NCBI RefSeq assembly: GCF_040807025.1
Contig: NC_090945.1
Span: 71,807,088-71,871,087 of the forward strand
Source of the DNA: Struthio camelus
Lineage: Eukaryota > Chordata > Aves > Struthioniformes > Struthionidae
Length of the DNA: 64,000 nucleotides
Direction of reading: 5' to 3'
Shown: positions 21,749 to 34,300 of the stretch, piece after piece
Numbering within the stretch: position 1 is the first letter of the stretch
How the letters are laid out: every line of letters begins with the position of its first letter
Position numbers and translations under genes: made by a program
The notes under the pieces: generated by a model
Seen by the model: the letters and a program-made list of their open reading frames with translations, nothing else
Databases searched by the model: none
Told to the model about the DNA's origin: nothing

Positions 21749-24700
21749 GGATCAGAACTTTCTTTCTGAGGAAATAGGAGAAGAAAGGCAGCAGGTAGCC
21801 AGCAGCAGAGTCAAAGCTCTCACTTGTCACTGTCAGTGCCTGCTGCTTAGGGAAAATGCCAGTCTACCAAGTGCCAGCAAAAGCTTCAAGGCGGCGAACT
21901 ATTCCTAACGGCTGTGAAACTTTAGAAACAAACAAAAATATGAAAGGGCAAAAGTCACTGCGTTGTTGTACATGCGCCCTCAGAAGGACTTTTTCCAAAA
22001 ACCTTTGAATCTCTTTTGTTTCAAAATAATTTTCAAATCATTTTTTAAAAACACTGCTGTGCACTCCAGGTGATGCAGCCCATATCTGTGTTTTGCTTGG
22101 ATTTTGTAGAGCAGCAAGGTGTTCACAAGGGCCTGATCCGCCCATGGCCCTATCAGTGAATCACAGATGTTTTGCGTAAAACTTTTGACTTGATACTAAC
22201 AGCAGCAGATCTTAACGAGGTCTCTGATGGTGCTGGGTTGTACAAGCGGTGTAATTAACAGAGGTGGAATGTCCCAGTGAATGAACCTCAGAAAATCTGG
22301 GCTTTGTGTTTTATTCGAGATCCAAATATTATCATATCGTGCCTAGAGCATTTGGAGTTGTACTAGATCACTGTTATCTAGCTCCAGTCCCACAGCCTGT
22401 ATCTGGCAGTAGCCCATCTCACATGCACTGCTGTAAGGGACCCCACATACACCAGGAGGCGCATACTGCATGATCTCGCCCTCACATCAGTTTCCTCCTG
22501 GTCTTCCAGCACTAGAAACATTCAAACTACTGAAGAATCTCATAAAATTTTCAGTCCTTGCCCTCTTCTTAACTTGCTCTGTAGGTCAAAAGATATAGCT
22601 TTCCAGTTCATCTCAAATAAACCTCCAGACATGGACTTTCATTCCCGGGTTTTTCCTTCATGGTGAGAAAGCCCCTGTGAATAAATTATCCAGGGCTCAC
22701 TGACTGCACAGGGGTGTCTCTCCTCGGTATGTAGTACATACCAGTACCTAGCTGACCTTGTGGTGAGGGCCCTTTGGAAAGAAATATATGATAAGGCACA
22801 AGGTGAATACCAGATAAAGTGTTCTAATGCACTCTCTGAGGTTTCACCAAACCTTCATTAGTGGTTTTTGTACAGTTCTTAGAATTAGCCTAACCCCATT
22901 CGTATAAGTCCACAATTTACTAAAGCATTGGAGCAGAATACATATTTCATAACGGCAAGCAATGAAAAAGCCATGGGCAGAAAAATCTCTCTGAAACACT
23001 GATATTTAACCAAGTTGGGGTATTCTTGTCTCATTTGGATGCACTAAATGAGTCTTTTTCTCATTCTCACAATGCAGTGGATGACAGGTACCAGTTCTCA
23101 CCAACACTGGCACTGTCTCCTCTTATCCCCATATACACTCGCACTTCTCGTACCTCATAGCCAGTTTCCTTGTACTAGTGGCCAACTGATTTCTTCCTTA
23201 GTGTAGCAAGCATTGCAACTTTCCGGCATGTTCAAGGAACAGCAGGCCCACCCTTTGCTAATTTTTCTTCTCAAGGTCCACCAGTTAGATCTCGTCCTCT
23301 TCAGAGTTTTGTAAGATGGATGTGATATGCCTCCAAGACACCTCCCTTTCAGCACATTTGTATCATAAATTTTATTCTTACCTCCTCTGGCTATCAGGGG
23401 CTTTATTCAGCTCCTATGATAGACTCCTGAGCTCTGAAAACTGTGAAGGCCTAGTTCTAACTTCAGCGCTAGTGCAAAATTTTAAGTAGCTGCATTTGGC
23501 AGCACAGTGGCAGATTGGAAAGCTCCCGCAGTGCAAATTTGACATGCAATGTTACAAGTTTAGCAAAGTTTCAGTTTAATGACGTCGTTTGATGAGACAC
23601 AAGAGGAGGTTGAAATGATAAGGAAAGAGGGGAGGGTGATTTGGGACTAAGAAGAGGAATCTAAATCAGATGGAGGTCTTGAGCCTGAAACCGGGATGTC
23701 CACTAGAGTCTCTTTTTGGTGTCCAGCATTCTCTGTAAGGGGTGATAACAGCTAGACTTGAGACTACAGAAGAAGAAAACCGTTAGGAAATCGTAAGAAC
23801 ATTTGCACTAAAATATTGATGAAAATATGTTTTCTGATTTTCTATGCTGAAAGCTAGTTTCAATAAAAATTTTCCAACCAGCTCTAATAGCAAGCAATAA
23901 AATGAGGTGTATTGAACCAGAACAATGGAATTGATGGAACTGTTTTTATGAAACATGTTATCTAAGGATGATTAAGAAGTATTGGAGTTCACTTGCAAAG
24001 TGACAATGACTTCAGAACTAATAATGTCACTGAAAAAATATTTAAATAAATTGAAGTCGATTAGCACTGCTAGACAGGACAGTGCAAATTAGCCAAATTA
24101 TGTGCTATGGTAGAGACAGAGGCAGAATATACAATGCAATGTTTTGTTTTCAAGACAATAACATAACCTTTTACCTTCTCATTATTTTCTTGGGGCTATT
24201 TCTCCCATATATACTCCTTAAAGTGACAGCTGCCCATCACATGTAACAAACTCCTGCACTAAAGGTCGTAACGTGGCAGTGATTTTAAGTGGTGACTTTC
24301 TTTGATGGTAAGACTCTGCATGATTTATCTTTTATTATGTACCTCAGAGGAAACCCTTTTGTCATATTTCCATCAGCCAGAACAATCTTCAAATTTCCAA
24401 ACAGGTTTGTGGGTGAGTGCCAGGATGGATTTAAAAATAGAGTGTGAAGTATACGCTCTGTATAGCCCACTCTTCTTCTAAGAGCTAATTACATGCCAAT
24501 TCACTACATTCTTTCATGGCCTTGGGATATTTCAAGGGTGATCAACAGGCAATCATTTTTTATTAAAAACTGAATAGAGTAATATTAGGTATATGTGTTC
24601 TGAAACAATATGGAAGGTAGATGAATATAGAGTTAGGTTGTGTTTCTAATGAACTAATTATAACATTCAGAATATTCAGATTACAGGTTATGAGTAAAAA

Positions 24701-27614
24701 GTAATTAATTAAAAATAATACACTGAATTATTGAAGGATTATGGTTTTGATGTTTAAAAATTAAGTCTCGCCTTTTAAAACTGTTTTTCTGTAAGGTTTA
24801 ACTGCCTAAATACCTAAGTAAGTTTCAGAAATGGCATTTAAATCACTCAACTACTTTCAGAAATTTTCCATTCTAGCAACTCAGTCAAATTGATAATAAA
24901 AAAGTAAATACTGGGAATGGTTCACATTGCTCCCATTTTACAGTTACTGGAGTAGAAATTGAGATTAATATTCTGTAAATAAAAGAACACATTCAATACG
25001 ATATTTGCATTCTTTAAAAACGTTGATGTATGATGCTGACATTTTCAGCAACCTATATATTTATTTATCGAGCTTGACATCTGATCTTGATTGTATATCA
25101 AAGGACAGGGAAATGAATCAGTGTTGTTAACAATTCAGTTTTGAAACAAAGAAAATGAGGGTTTAGTGCTGGAAAAAATGACTGATCAGCACTTCTTAGG
25201 ATCAATAGAAATCAAAAGAAATGTTGGTCATGCAATGATTTTCTCCCTCACTGAAAATGTCAGTGAAAACAAAACTTTGATTCATTTTATCCTACTATAT
25301 CAAAATCCAAATGCATTTTTAGATTGTAAAAGCAAAAAAAAAAAAAGGAGGAATCTATTTTTGGGAGGTTCTTAACTACCTTTGGATACAAGTGATTCAT
25401 AAGTATTTTTATGATAAATTATAATGGGTTCAGATTTCACGCTTTTTTTTTCTTATGACAGTTATGAATTGTAGTGTTGATCATCTCTCTGATGCTTATG
25501 CAGTAAACATTTTGAAATCTAGTGACTCCAATCTGCACAAAATATTTGGTTTATAATTTTGAAACATTAAGAATATGTTGTAAAGAAAGTACTGCATGTT
25601 TTTATTAGCAGAAAACAGGCATATTTAAAAAAAAACTCACAAAATTTTCACTTATGATTGTGAAAAGCTACAGAATCAAAAATAATCTGAATGCCCTTGC
25701 ATTTGAAATATGAACGTTTCTGAAAGGTTTTCATGAGAACAAATGTCCTCCAGTCCTCAGCTGTGCACTAGCAATAGCTTGTTGGACTCCACTTGTGGTG
25801 TGAAAGAAGCACTGAAGCAATATGATTTCAAGCATAAGTACTCATGTTCTAACCTCACATTCTGATTTTACCTTTCTGGAGGTGTTTATAACAAATCAGC
25901 TTACATAATGTTACATGCCATTTTGGAACACGGTTTGTACATACTTTTTAAAATAGTTTGTACTATCCCTGAAAACAGTGGATGCTTTCTCTGAGATACC
26001 AATGTTATGTTGGGTGGTTTTTTCCTTTGAAACAGTTGCACAACCTCGTTCAATTTCTCTTTCCTATAAACAGCTTTCATATTTTGTGTTTTTCAGTCAA
26101 AAGCTTATGACTCTCATACTCTCTTGTGCTCGAGCAGACTTAGATTTTTTTTAGTGAATTTTCTTCATTAAGTTTAATCTTGTTTTTTCCCATTCCCCCA
26201 TTTAAATATTTCCGTCGGAGCAGCACATATTTGTCTCTGGTTCGTTAGATTATGTAACTTGATCACCTGTTTGCAAAACAGTTCAATCCATTGTTTGTGT
26301 GTCACTGCAAGAAGTGTTTGGGTTTTCATAAGCAAGATAGTCTTGCACTTCTCCTGTCCTTATTGTTCATTGCTATGGCAATGGATGCCTTATACTCAGT
26401 TTTTTTACAGTGACATCAGCAATATCACATCTCTTTAACTTGTCTGTAATTTTCCAGGATCGGCACTTGCTTCAATATTGCTTTTTTCACTTGATCGATT
26501 GCCTTGGTAGGTCTCTTTGGCAACATGCTGCATGTTGCTTTGCTGTCATTTTCATGGTCTGCTTAGGTACTCAAAGCTGTTGCCATATTTCTTTCAGAAT
26601 AGCTGTCTTGAAAGGAAAAATATTGCTTTGTTTCCTGAGGTCAGAATTCAATTTCCTTGCTTTTAATTTTTTTTTGTTTTTCTTTTTTTTTTGCCCAGTG
26701 GGAAATGCACTTTACTCTCCTGCTTTTCTCATTCTTTAATTTCAGCACAGAATGCCCCAAAGTATGTGCTAACACAACTGCTTCCCTTTTTAACTGCTGA
26801 AAATATCTGCCTGAAGTATGACTTTCTTTCTTTTTAAATGTACAGCTGGTCCTTACCTGGCTTTCTCGGTTTTCTTTCCAGTTTCTGCCCACTGCCTGTC
26901 AACACGTTAAGGCGCGACTTAGTTTGTGAGGTTTTCAGCTGGCATTTCACATGCTGTAGCTGACAGGAAAAGTCATTTGTTTTTTCCTAAACTGTGATAC
27001 AAATTCTCTTGAAAGATGGAAAACAGTTAATTGCTTTGATTAAATAAAGAACAATGGGATGTTAACTGTTTGATACCTATGTGAGATGCCCCAAACAGGA
27101 AACACACTGCACACAAGTGGATAAGTATGTAAGTACTGCATAAATAAACAGAAGGCGAAAAAGGTCATCACATTTTAAGATGTTCCATTTCCTTACCTCC
27201 CTTGATGGTGAGAATATTTTTCATCTCAGTCTCTCAGATTTGCGCCCACGCTGAAGTAGTTTGAGAAGGTCACACAGAATACATAGCGGAGAATTCATTT
27301 TTAAGGTACTTATGCTACTTACTATATTTGGAGTCAAAGAAACCATCTTTTCACAAAACACTTTTTGTGAGGATTTTATGTTTTATGTTTAATTTACCGG
27401 TTATTTTTTAGCAACTGTAACATTTGTCATATTTCCAACTCATGCTATTGATATGTCACTGCTATGATAATTACATTTCAGAAAAGCTTTCTAACATCTG
27501 CCTTGTAATGAGCTGCAAAAGCAAACCCTCAAATTTTCAGATAGAGTTCAAATTCCTCTGAAACCCATTTAAGAAGTGAAGCCTAGTGTTGTATGAAAGC
27601 CATGAAAGAAATCC

Positions 27615-28157
27615 ATGAATGAATTAAGAATGCTTTTTTCTGCATTCAAGAACTTGGTATTAAATTGCTTTCTGCAGTATCACATGTATCATATTGAAAG
27701 GGAAACAATAGCATCTAGAAAACACCCTTTTATGAAGAAAAAAGTAAATTTGAATGAGATTTTAAGGCATGGATATGTATTATTAACGTCCTGGTATATA
27801 ACAAAAAGCAGTAATACTGTTTCAGATTGGGAATCCGTCATTCTCAGAATTCTGTTCTTCCTTTGCCAAACAATGGTGAGAGTTATGGAAATGAATGGAA
27901 AACACCTCTTCTCCTTGCTTACTTCCTGGTTAGAGCTTGAGCACGGAAAAGGTGAAAACCTGGCTCTGTCTAGAACATTTCTTGGTCTGGCTGCACTGGT
28001 GCTTGTGCTGGCAAATTCCCCGTTTGATGCCCAGAGCAGCCCATGCGGTGGGATAACCACCTCTGCCTGCAGTTGCATTGCAGTTTCTTGTGACTTCCTC
28101 CAATGGCACTCCTCTGCACCCACACAAACACCAGGTTTTTGCCTCTCAGTGCTGTGA
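27615..28157 (+). CDS. longest open frame in window, 180 codons, probably spurious
   Basis: This ATG-to-stop frame of 180 codons is the longest in the window. An opposite-strand frame of 163 codons (27689-28180) overlaps it almost completely. The predicted protein has one fairly hydrophobic patch near residues 120-135 (TFLGLAALVLVLANS) and a cysteine-rich C-terminus, but no domain or motif I know. There is no visible upstream promoter signature. Given the number of frames in 64 kb, one of this length is plausible by chance. It could only be an intronless gene, a retrocopy or part of a large exon. I cannot identify it and list it because of its length. Confidence 0.12.
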   Translation: MNELRMLFSAFKNLVLNCFLQYHMYHIERETIASRKHPFMKKKVNLNEILRHGYVLLTSWYITKSSNTVSDWESVILRILFFLCQTMVRVMEMNGKHLFSLLTSWLELEHGKGENLALSRTFLGLAALVLVLANSPFDAQSSPCGGITTSACSCIAVSCDFLQWHSSAPTQTPGFCLSVL

Positions 28158-30801
28158 AAACACTTGACATGTCTTTTCAAATAGTCTTATGAAGTGGGTA
28201 GCCAGCTCACCTGTCCCATCTCCCCCACTGGAAAAATCTTATGAGATATTATGGTAAACATTACATACGTAATGATCTATTAGGAAAATATTTTCCTTTA
28301 TTCTTTTTCATTCATTATTATAGCATTTATTATTAAGTATGGTTTCAAGTCAGGCCTAAGGGTTAGGTGCTTAGTGCTGCAAGTCTAATTGTGTTACTGT
28401 TAGGCTACAGAAAAGAGAAAAATGATCAAAGAAGTGCTCTCCTAATAAAGTAAAATACTTGAGTTTTTTGCTTCACATATGAAAGATTGATCAGTCAGAG
28501 GGAAGTTCAGATACTTCTTATATAAGTAACTAGATTTAAAATACGTGTAAGCAAAGATGAAATCATATTTGATTAATAACTCTTAACCCATGTTTCACAT
28601 GGATCATATTAGTTTCAGTCATTTGAAATGGTTATACAATTAGTTAATTAAGATGAGTTTTCAACTCTAGGCAATATACATGAAATTCAATGGTAATTTT
28701 TGAATGAAATCAGAATAATTCTAATTACTGTTAATGATGGTTTCAATTTCAAAAAAAGGCCCTAGGAAAAGTTAGTATGATCAATCATTCTGTATTAACT
28801 GGATCTAATAAAAATTCTTTGAATAGATAACTGAACACTTCAACAAATTACGAAAATATTTTTGACAGATAACACTAATACATTACTGGTCATTTACACA
28901 ATGATTCCTTTATTTGAGCATTTAATTCGATCGGCTTCACAAGAAGTACTTTGCCTTACAGATGGAAGTGTTTTTTTCAAAAATGATGCATGTTCTTACA
29001 AGTAAACTTTTCTTCCTGTTGAGAACAGCAAAGATTAAGCCTCCAAAGTGAAGTAGTTTTACAATATATTATACAGAGAGGAATCCCACTGCAACCTTTC
29101 AAATACTGTCTTTCAGGCGACTCATCGAGTGAGTTAACAACAATTGAGCAGAAACAATAACCTCTGGATCAAACACTGATAACAAGACTTTGAATGACAC
29201 CTAACATGAAAAACACTACAGTCAGCTTCTCATGATCCAGTTGCTCTTAGGGATCTATTTTTGCACAAATGGGAAGAGTCATTTTATTTCTTAACCTAAA
29301 ATGTAAGTTCAGCAATCTTCTCTTCCTGGTTCAACTGAAAAGGGAATAATCTCTCAGAAAGAATTATAGAGATAGGTTACATATTTTTATAAAGTAGCTG
29401 AAATGACTTGACAGTGATAAATTGATGCAATTCAATTATCGCAGAGTACCGTTTAACAAAAAAACTGTAATGTCTATAAATTAGGTAAAATGAACATAAT
29501 TTAGGTTTATTTATATTTCGCTTATAAATATTTTCCACATTACATCACTATTTAATTTGTCCACTTTTGGTCAAATATTCATTCTATATATGTGTGGTAT
29601 TATCTGTATGTACCCTTATCCTTTGTATAAAGAAATTAAGAGAGCCTATAAATTAAATCAAAATGGCAAAAACATCCTAAATCTAGTTCAAGAATTTTCC
29701 CTATTTTCCAGATTTTCTCTATTCCACGATGGTTCTTTAGTGATCTATAAAAGTTAATAGACTAGAAAATGGGCTGTGCCATCTGTTCTAGTTCTGATGA
29801 GTTCATCAGTCTTTACCTGAAAATTTGAGTATGATTCTCAAAGAGCATTACTGTTGACTGTGAATATATCTGGCTCATCTGTGTGATGTTTTCAGTTTTC
29901 AGTTTTCAATTTTGAATCAGCCTTACCAGTAGTTCAGGTTCTTGTAAAGAGAGCAATGTCAAAATTTTTATTTTGCTGAATATAATTGAGGGTATTGTGA
30001 AGAAAGATGAGCTGCTAAATTAAACCAACTATTGGTTGTCTCTCATGTATTTCAAACAGGCTTTGAACACTAATCTAGTGAGATGAGTTGCTCAGACTTC
30101 TGCTTGATGGTAAGTCTGCAGGAAAAGAAACGTTGCTCTGCAAATACAAAATCAGCCGTAACCAGAAAGTACACTGTACTTTGAGTTTAGGGGATCACTG
30201 TCAGGGAAGAGAGAAGCAGAATTTGAGAGGCAGAAGAATTAGCTGGGGGCACAAAAGACAAGTTTCAAAAATTATCGCAATACCTTTTTTTCCTGTTAAT
30301 CAATGGCTAAGCCCTCCCATGTTGAGAAGACTCTGAATGCTTTTTAATCAGCTCAGGTGGTTGCAACAAAAATATTACCCTTATATTTTCTTAACAGAGA
30401 AGCGATTATATTGGAGAACTGGGAACTTTTCCCTTATGTGTAGTATGTTTATACATTATTAGTAATCTCTTTCATTATTACATACATTATTAACATCTAT
30501 TTCTCTCTCTCTCCCTGGTTAAGACATTTTAAAATAGCAATATTATTTAAAATTTTTCTCTCTTTTCTTCAGTGGTGGCAGACAAGGAATGTCTGCCCTC
30601 ACCGCCTGCAATAAGAAGAAAGGCTTTCAAACCTGAACCCACCCCCTTCATGTGATCTGATACACAAATATCACATTTGGGGATTGTAGTAAAGTTTTAG
30701 CTCTTCAGCTGCAGGAGACTTTTGATACAAGAAAGGGTTAGGCACATCACGAATTGCCATATTTGCTTTAATCATTAGGATAAAAGGTTTTACTTACTGT
30801 C

Positions 30802-30814
30802 GGGGGGGGGGGGG
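30802..30814 (+). repeat. G13 homopolymer
   Basis: Thirteen consecutive G residues follow a single C. The tract is unusual in this AT-rich sequence. It may be length-variable and prone to sequencing error. Confidence 0.95.
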
Positions 30815-31309
30815 AAGTCTTTATGAAGTATCATGTCATGGACTGCTTTGGACCAGTTCTTAAGTCTCCGTGAGTTTGTGAACTTATTGTTAGAGTTGGT
30901 CACATTTCTTCAACTGAAACATAACTCTCTAAAAATCGGGTTTCATCCAACCTGGAATCTTCCTCTTGATTTGTGGTGGATTCATCTTTTGGAAAAAGTC
31001 AAAAGAAGTTGTTTGGCTTCAGGTCAGCATCGCATTAATCTTTATCTCATACTCAACTATTGTATGTCTGAGAAACTACGCTATAAAATTCTTGCTATTA
31101 GTCTTCCCTGGGCTACTCCCTGCTATTCAGACATCATTTCCTATGATTCTGCTCAGACCCAAGTCCAAGGCATAGTCCTTCAGGTCTCTCAACCATGGTC
31201 ATTCACTTGTGTTTCTGCCTATCTGCCACCAAGGGCATGTATCTACATTTTTTAAAGGAGCCGGATGCAAGTAAGCCTTAGTTAGGACATAACTCACATA
31301 GCGCTTCTC

Positions 31310-31326
31310 AAAAAAAAAAAAAAAAA
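31310..31326 (+). repeat. A17 homopolymer
   Basis: A run of 17 A residues ends 70 nt downstream of the stop of a 140-codon plus-strand frame (30833-31255). No AATAAA lies just upstream and no flanking target-site duplication is visible. A retrocopy tail is therefore possible but unsupported. Confidence 0.9.
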
Positions 31327-34300
31327 CGTGGTGCAGAAGTGCCAGTTTAGTCCTGAAAGCAGTTCAGTCATACAAGGTGGAATAGCCTGACCACGCACTG
31401 TGCTGTGCTGATGCTTACACTGGGGCTTATTCCAAAATGTTACGCTGATTTCCACTGAATGGTGTAGACACATTCTGAGAATCACAGCCTGGATAATAGG
31501 AGCTAAAGGGTCAGTGCTTTTAGGATTTTTCTGGTATATGCCTTCTTAATGGAAAATCACTATTTAAAACACACAAGATAAACTTTGGATTGATTTGCCA
31601 TAAACCAGTGCAAGAATTGCAAATAAACAGTTTGTTTTTCTTGGTGTAAGCTTGGCTATTAGTTTCCATAATTTAAAGCAACTTCGCAGAGTTATTGCTG
31701 AAATTTCTCTTATTTATTGCCTCTTATATTACACACATCTTAGGAAGCTAGATTTTCATTATTTTTGTGTGCTTTAGTACTTAGGAGTACAAGGTCAAAA
31801 TATCCAGGGGCCATGGAAATCAAAGCACAACACCTAATGATGCCTGTGTAAGATCACGCCAACCTCTTCTGAGAGAGAGTGACAGACAATAGTGAGAGGT
31901 CAATCAGTCAGGAAAGCGGGAACAAAATGGAGATATTTCAAAACATATACTTTCTCTTCCAGACCAGTATTTCCTGATTTTCAGTGGCAAATAAGAATAG
32001 TACGTAACACATTGTGAACAACATCATTGAGACTTTTTCTCCTTGTACATCCAGGCCAAGGCTGACTGTGGGGCTAGCAAAGGGAGTAGCAAATCACATC
32101 TAATGCCAAATCATCACCTTCCCCCTGCACCCACGTTACGGTCTTATTTTCTTATTCTAGGGGCTTGTTTGCATTTACTATATTAAACATTACTTTGGAG
32201 CCTCAACCATGCTCCTGATTCCGGTTCCTCTAAGGGCAAAGAACATGTCAAAGTCGAAGCAAACACCTTCAGTCTTGGCTGTATGGGGGAACAGCACTGG
32301 CTAGAGCTCTTGATGCTGCAGGACTCGAAGAGAAATTCCTTTTTTAAGCTTGAAGTTAAGTCAGAGAGTGCTCATCTATCAGAAATACTTAGAATGCTTT
32401 AAAATGAACTCCAGGGAGCTGATCTCAGAGTGTGTTTAAGGGTCCCAGCTCAGGATTTGAGCTAGCATGACAAATTTAAAGGAAAGCTGGGGCTGGAGAG
32501 TAAGAGGATGACTATGGTGGTAAGGAAAAGATTTCCAGAATAAATGGGAAGAAGGAATGCGCACATGGGTATGACCACGTTTAACATGACAAACCTATTT
32601 GGGTCATGTGTATTTCCTCTGGACTTTGCCTTTAAGGACCACCAGGGCAGGGTACAACTTGGGTACCATCTCAGAAGACTAAACCAGTCCTTTAGAACAT
32701 GGCTTTGAATAAACACTGTCTTCTCAGCTGGACTTTGATACATTTTCTTATCAAGAAAGCAACATTGATAAACAAATACTATGTCATCATCATTTGGTTC
32801 ATTAACTTTGTCATTTGCTATAAAATAATGCCTGGGTTTCATGAAGTGTGTCCTCTTTAACTCTTCTGGAACTCACAAAAATCCCTTGCCATTGCTGTAT
32901 TTTTAGCAAAGAATAATGAATAACTGATAGGATGAAATATAGTGCTACATAATTGGCAAATGGAGAACGTTTTGCAGAAATCACTCAAACTATTTTGAAT
33001 TTCATTTCTAGTCATGGTTTATTTAACACTAGCAGAGTGCTGGAAGAGTTTCACAAAAGATTGATGATCCTCTAGAGCAATTCCTAAGCGTAATATTATG
33101 TCTTAAAGAATTATGTCACTTTCTTTAAGGGTGCTGAGAAAGATATTACTATGCATCAATAAAAATTCAAGTTTTACCAACCATCTGTATTGCGTAAATC
33201 AAGTAGAGGGTAAGGGTTTCCCCAGAAAATAATTGTGGAATGGAATGAGATGGCCCAAAAGGCATTTACTGTACAGAAGTGTGTTGGTAAATGTATTATA
33301 CTGCAGCTACAACGAACTTCAGAATAAATTTTAAGGACAACATTTTCAAGCAATTGTGCCCAGGGCCCTGTTTACGTATGGAAAATGGTGTTTCTTCTCC
33401 TTTGAGTTAGGACTTGTCTGCAAGAGAGAGGTGTACCTGCTCCGTTTGAGGTATGATTTTTAAACTGCTTTAAAGATGATGGGAAACACTCCTTAGCTTT
33501 GTTCAGCCACTTGATTTTAAATGAGCTCAGACTGACTCGAAATCTCTCAGCTAAACTGAAATTAAATAACCTGAAGAAAAGTGTATTATGTATGTATGTG
33601 TGTGTTCATGTAAACATATATTTGTACACATGTATGCATAGACACACAGAGGAGATTTTGACAACTACATATAGGGAAAATGTTTAACTAAAATCTGTAT
33701 CTTTTTCCATATAGAAAAGACCACAATCAAATTAGCTCAATACTGTTAATTTCACATTTATCTCTGTGCTAGGAATCTAGGCTACCATAAAACCACTTTA
33801 AATATTTTGAAAGTGTTCAAGGAAATTAGACTATAACTATATAAACACTTCAAAAGCTGACTCAATGTATTTTGAGTTTGCCTGCATTGAAGATGCTAGT
33901 ATGTACCTTTCCTTGAGGCTGGTGTCACTTGGACGTACAAGAACACTAATGTAAACTCTCTGAAGGGGTGGCTAAAGCGCGCTTGAAGGAAAGGCGTACA
34001 AAGACAGTAAAGGCCAGTGACGTGTGTATTACCTGCCCGGTGGTCCCCAGGGCAGCCGGCACTGCAGGAAGCTGTGTTACCCAGTGCGCTTTCCCTCCTG
34101 GGAGACAACACCAGCTGTTTCACACCACGCCAACACCGGGAGGTGCACTAAGACCACCATATAATTTCATAGACATTAATGAGCTATTATTTTCAGTCAG
34201 TGATGGCTTGGGGTGCAACTGAAACAGCTTACAAGTAGTAAAGGGTTCTCTTGCCTTTTACCAGTTACCCCAAAGCATGCCATTTCCTCTCACCATGTGT

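Larger units (their letters stand above)
17241..27614. other. non-coding stretch with small duplications
   Basis: No gene supported; frames do not exceed 114 codons. Low-complexity pieces include a CTTT/ATTTC pyrimidine run near 20418-20450, an AAAC-rich tract near 20939-20980, an A-rich run at 25335-25347, and a T-rich run near 26665-26692. The 114-codon frame at 20350 is driven by that pyrimidine-rich strand. Tandem duplications at 19371 and 19574 and a hairpin at 21683 are listed separately. Confidence 0.65.

Noticed and set aside
26215..26235. Words resembling the 5' end of U6 snRNA (GCAGCACATAT)
   Set aside because: Only about 11 bases agree. The bases before and after do not match U6, and there is no terminal T run at the expected distance.
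32462..32842. 126-codon minus-strand frame with a hydrophobic C-terminal third
   Set aside because: The hydrophobicity comes from a T-rich complementary strand. No family resemblance and no supporting signals were found.
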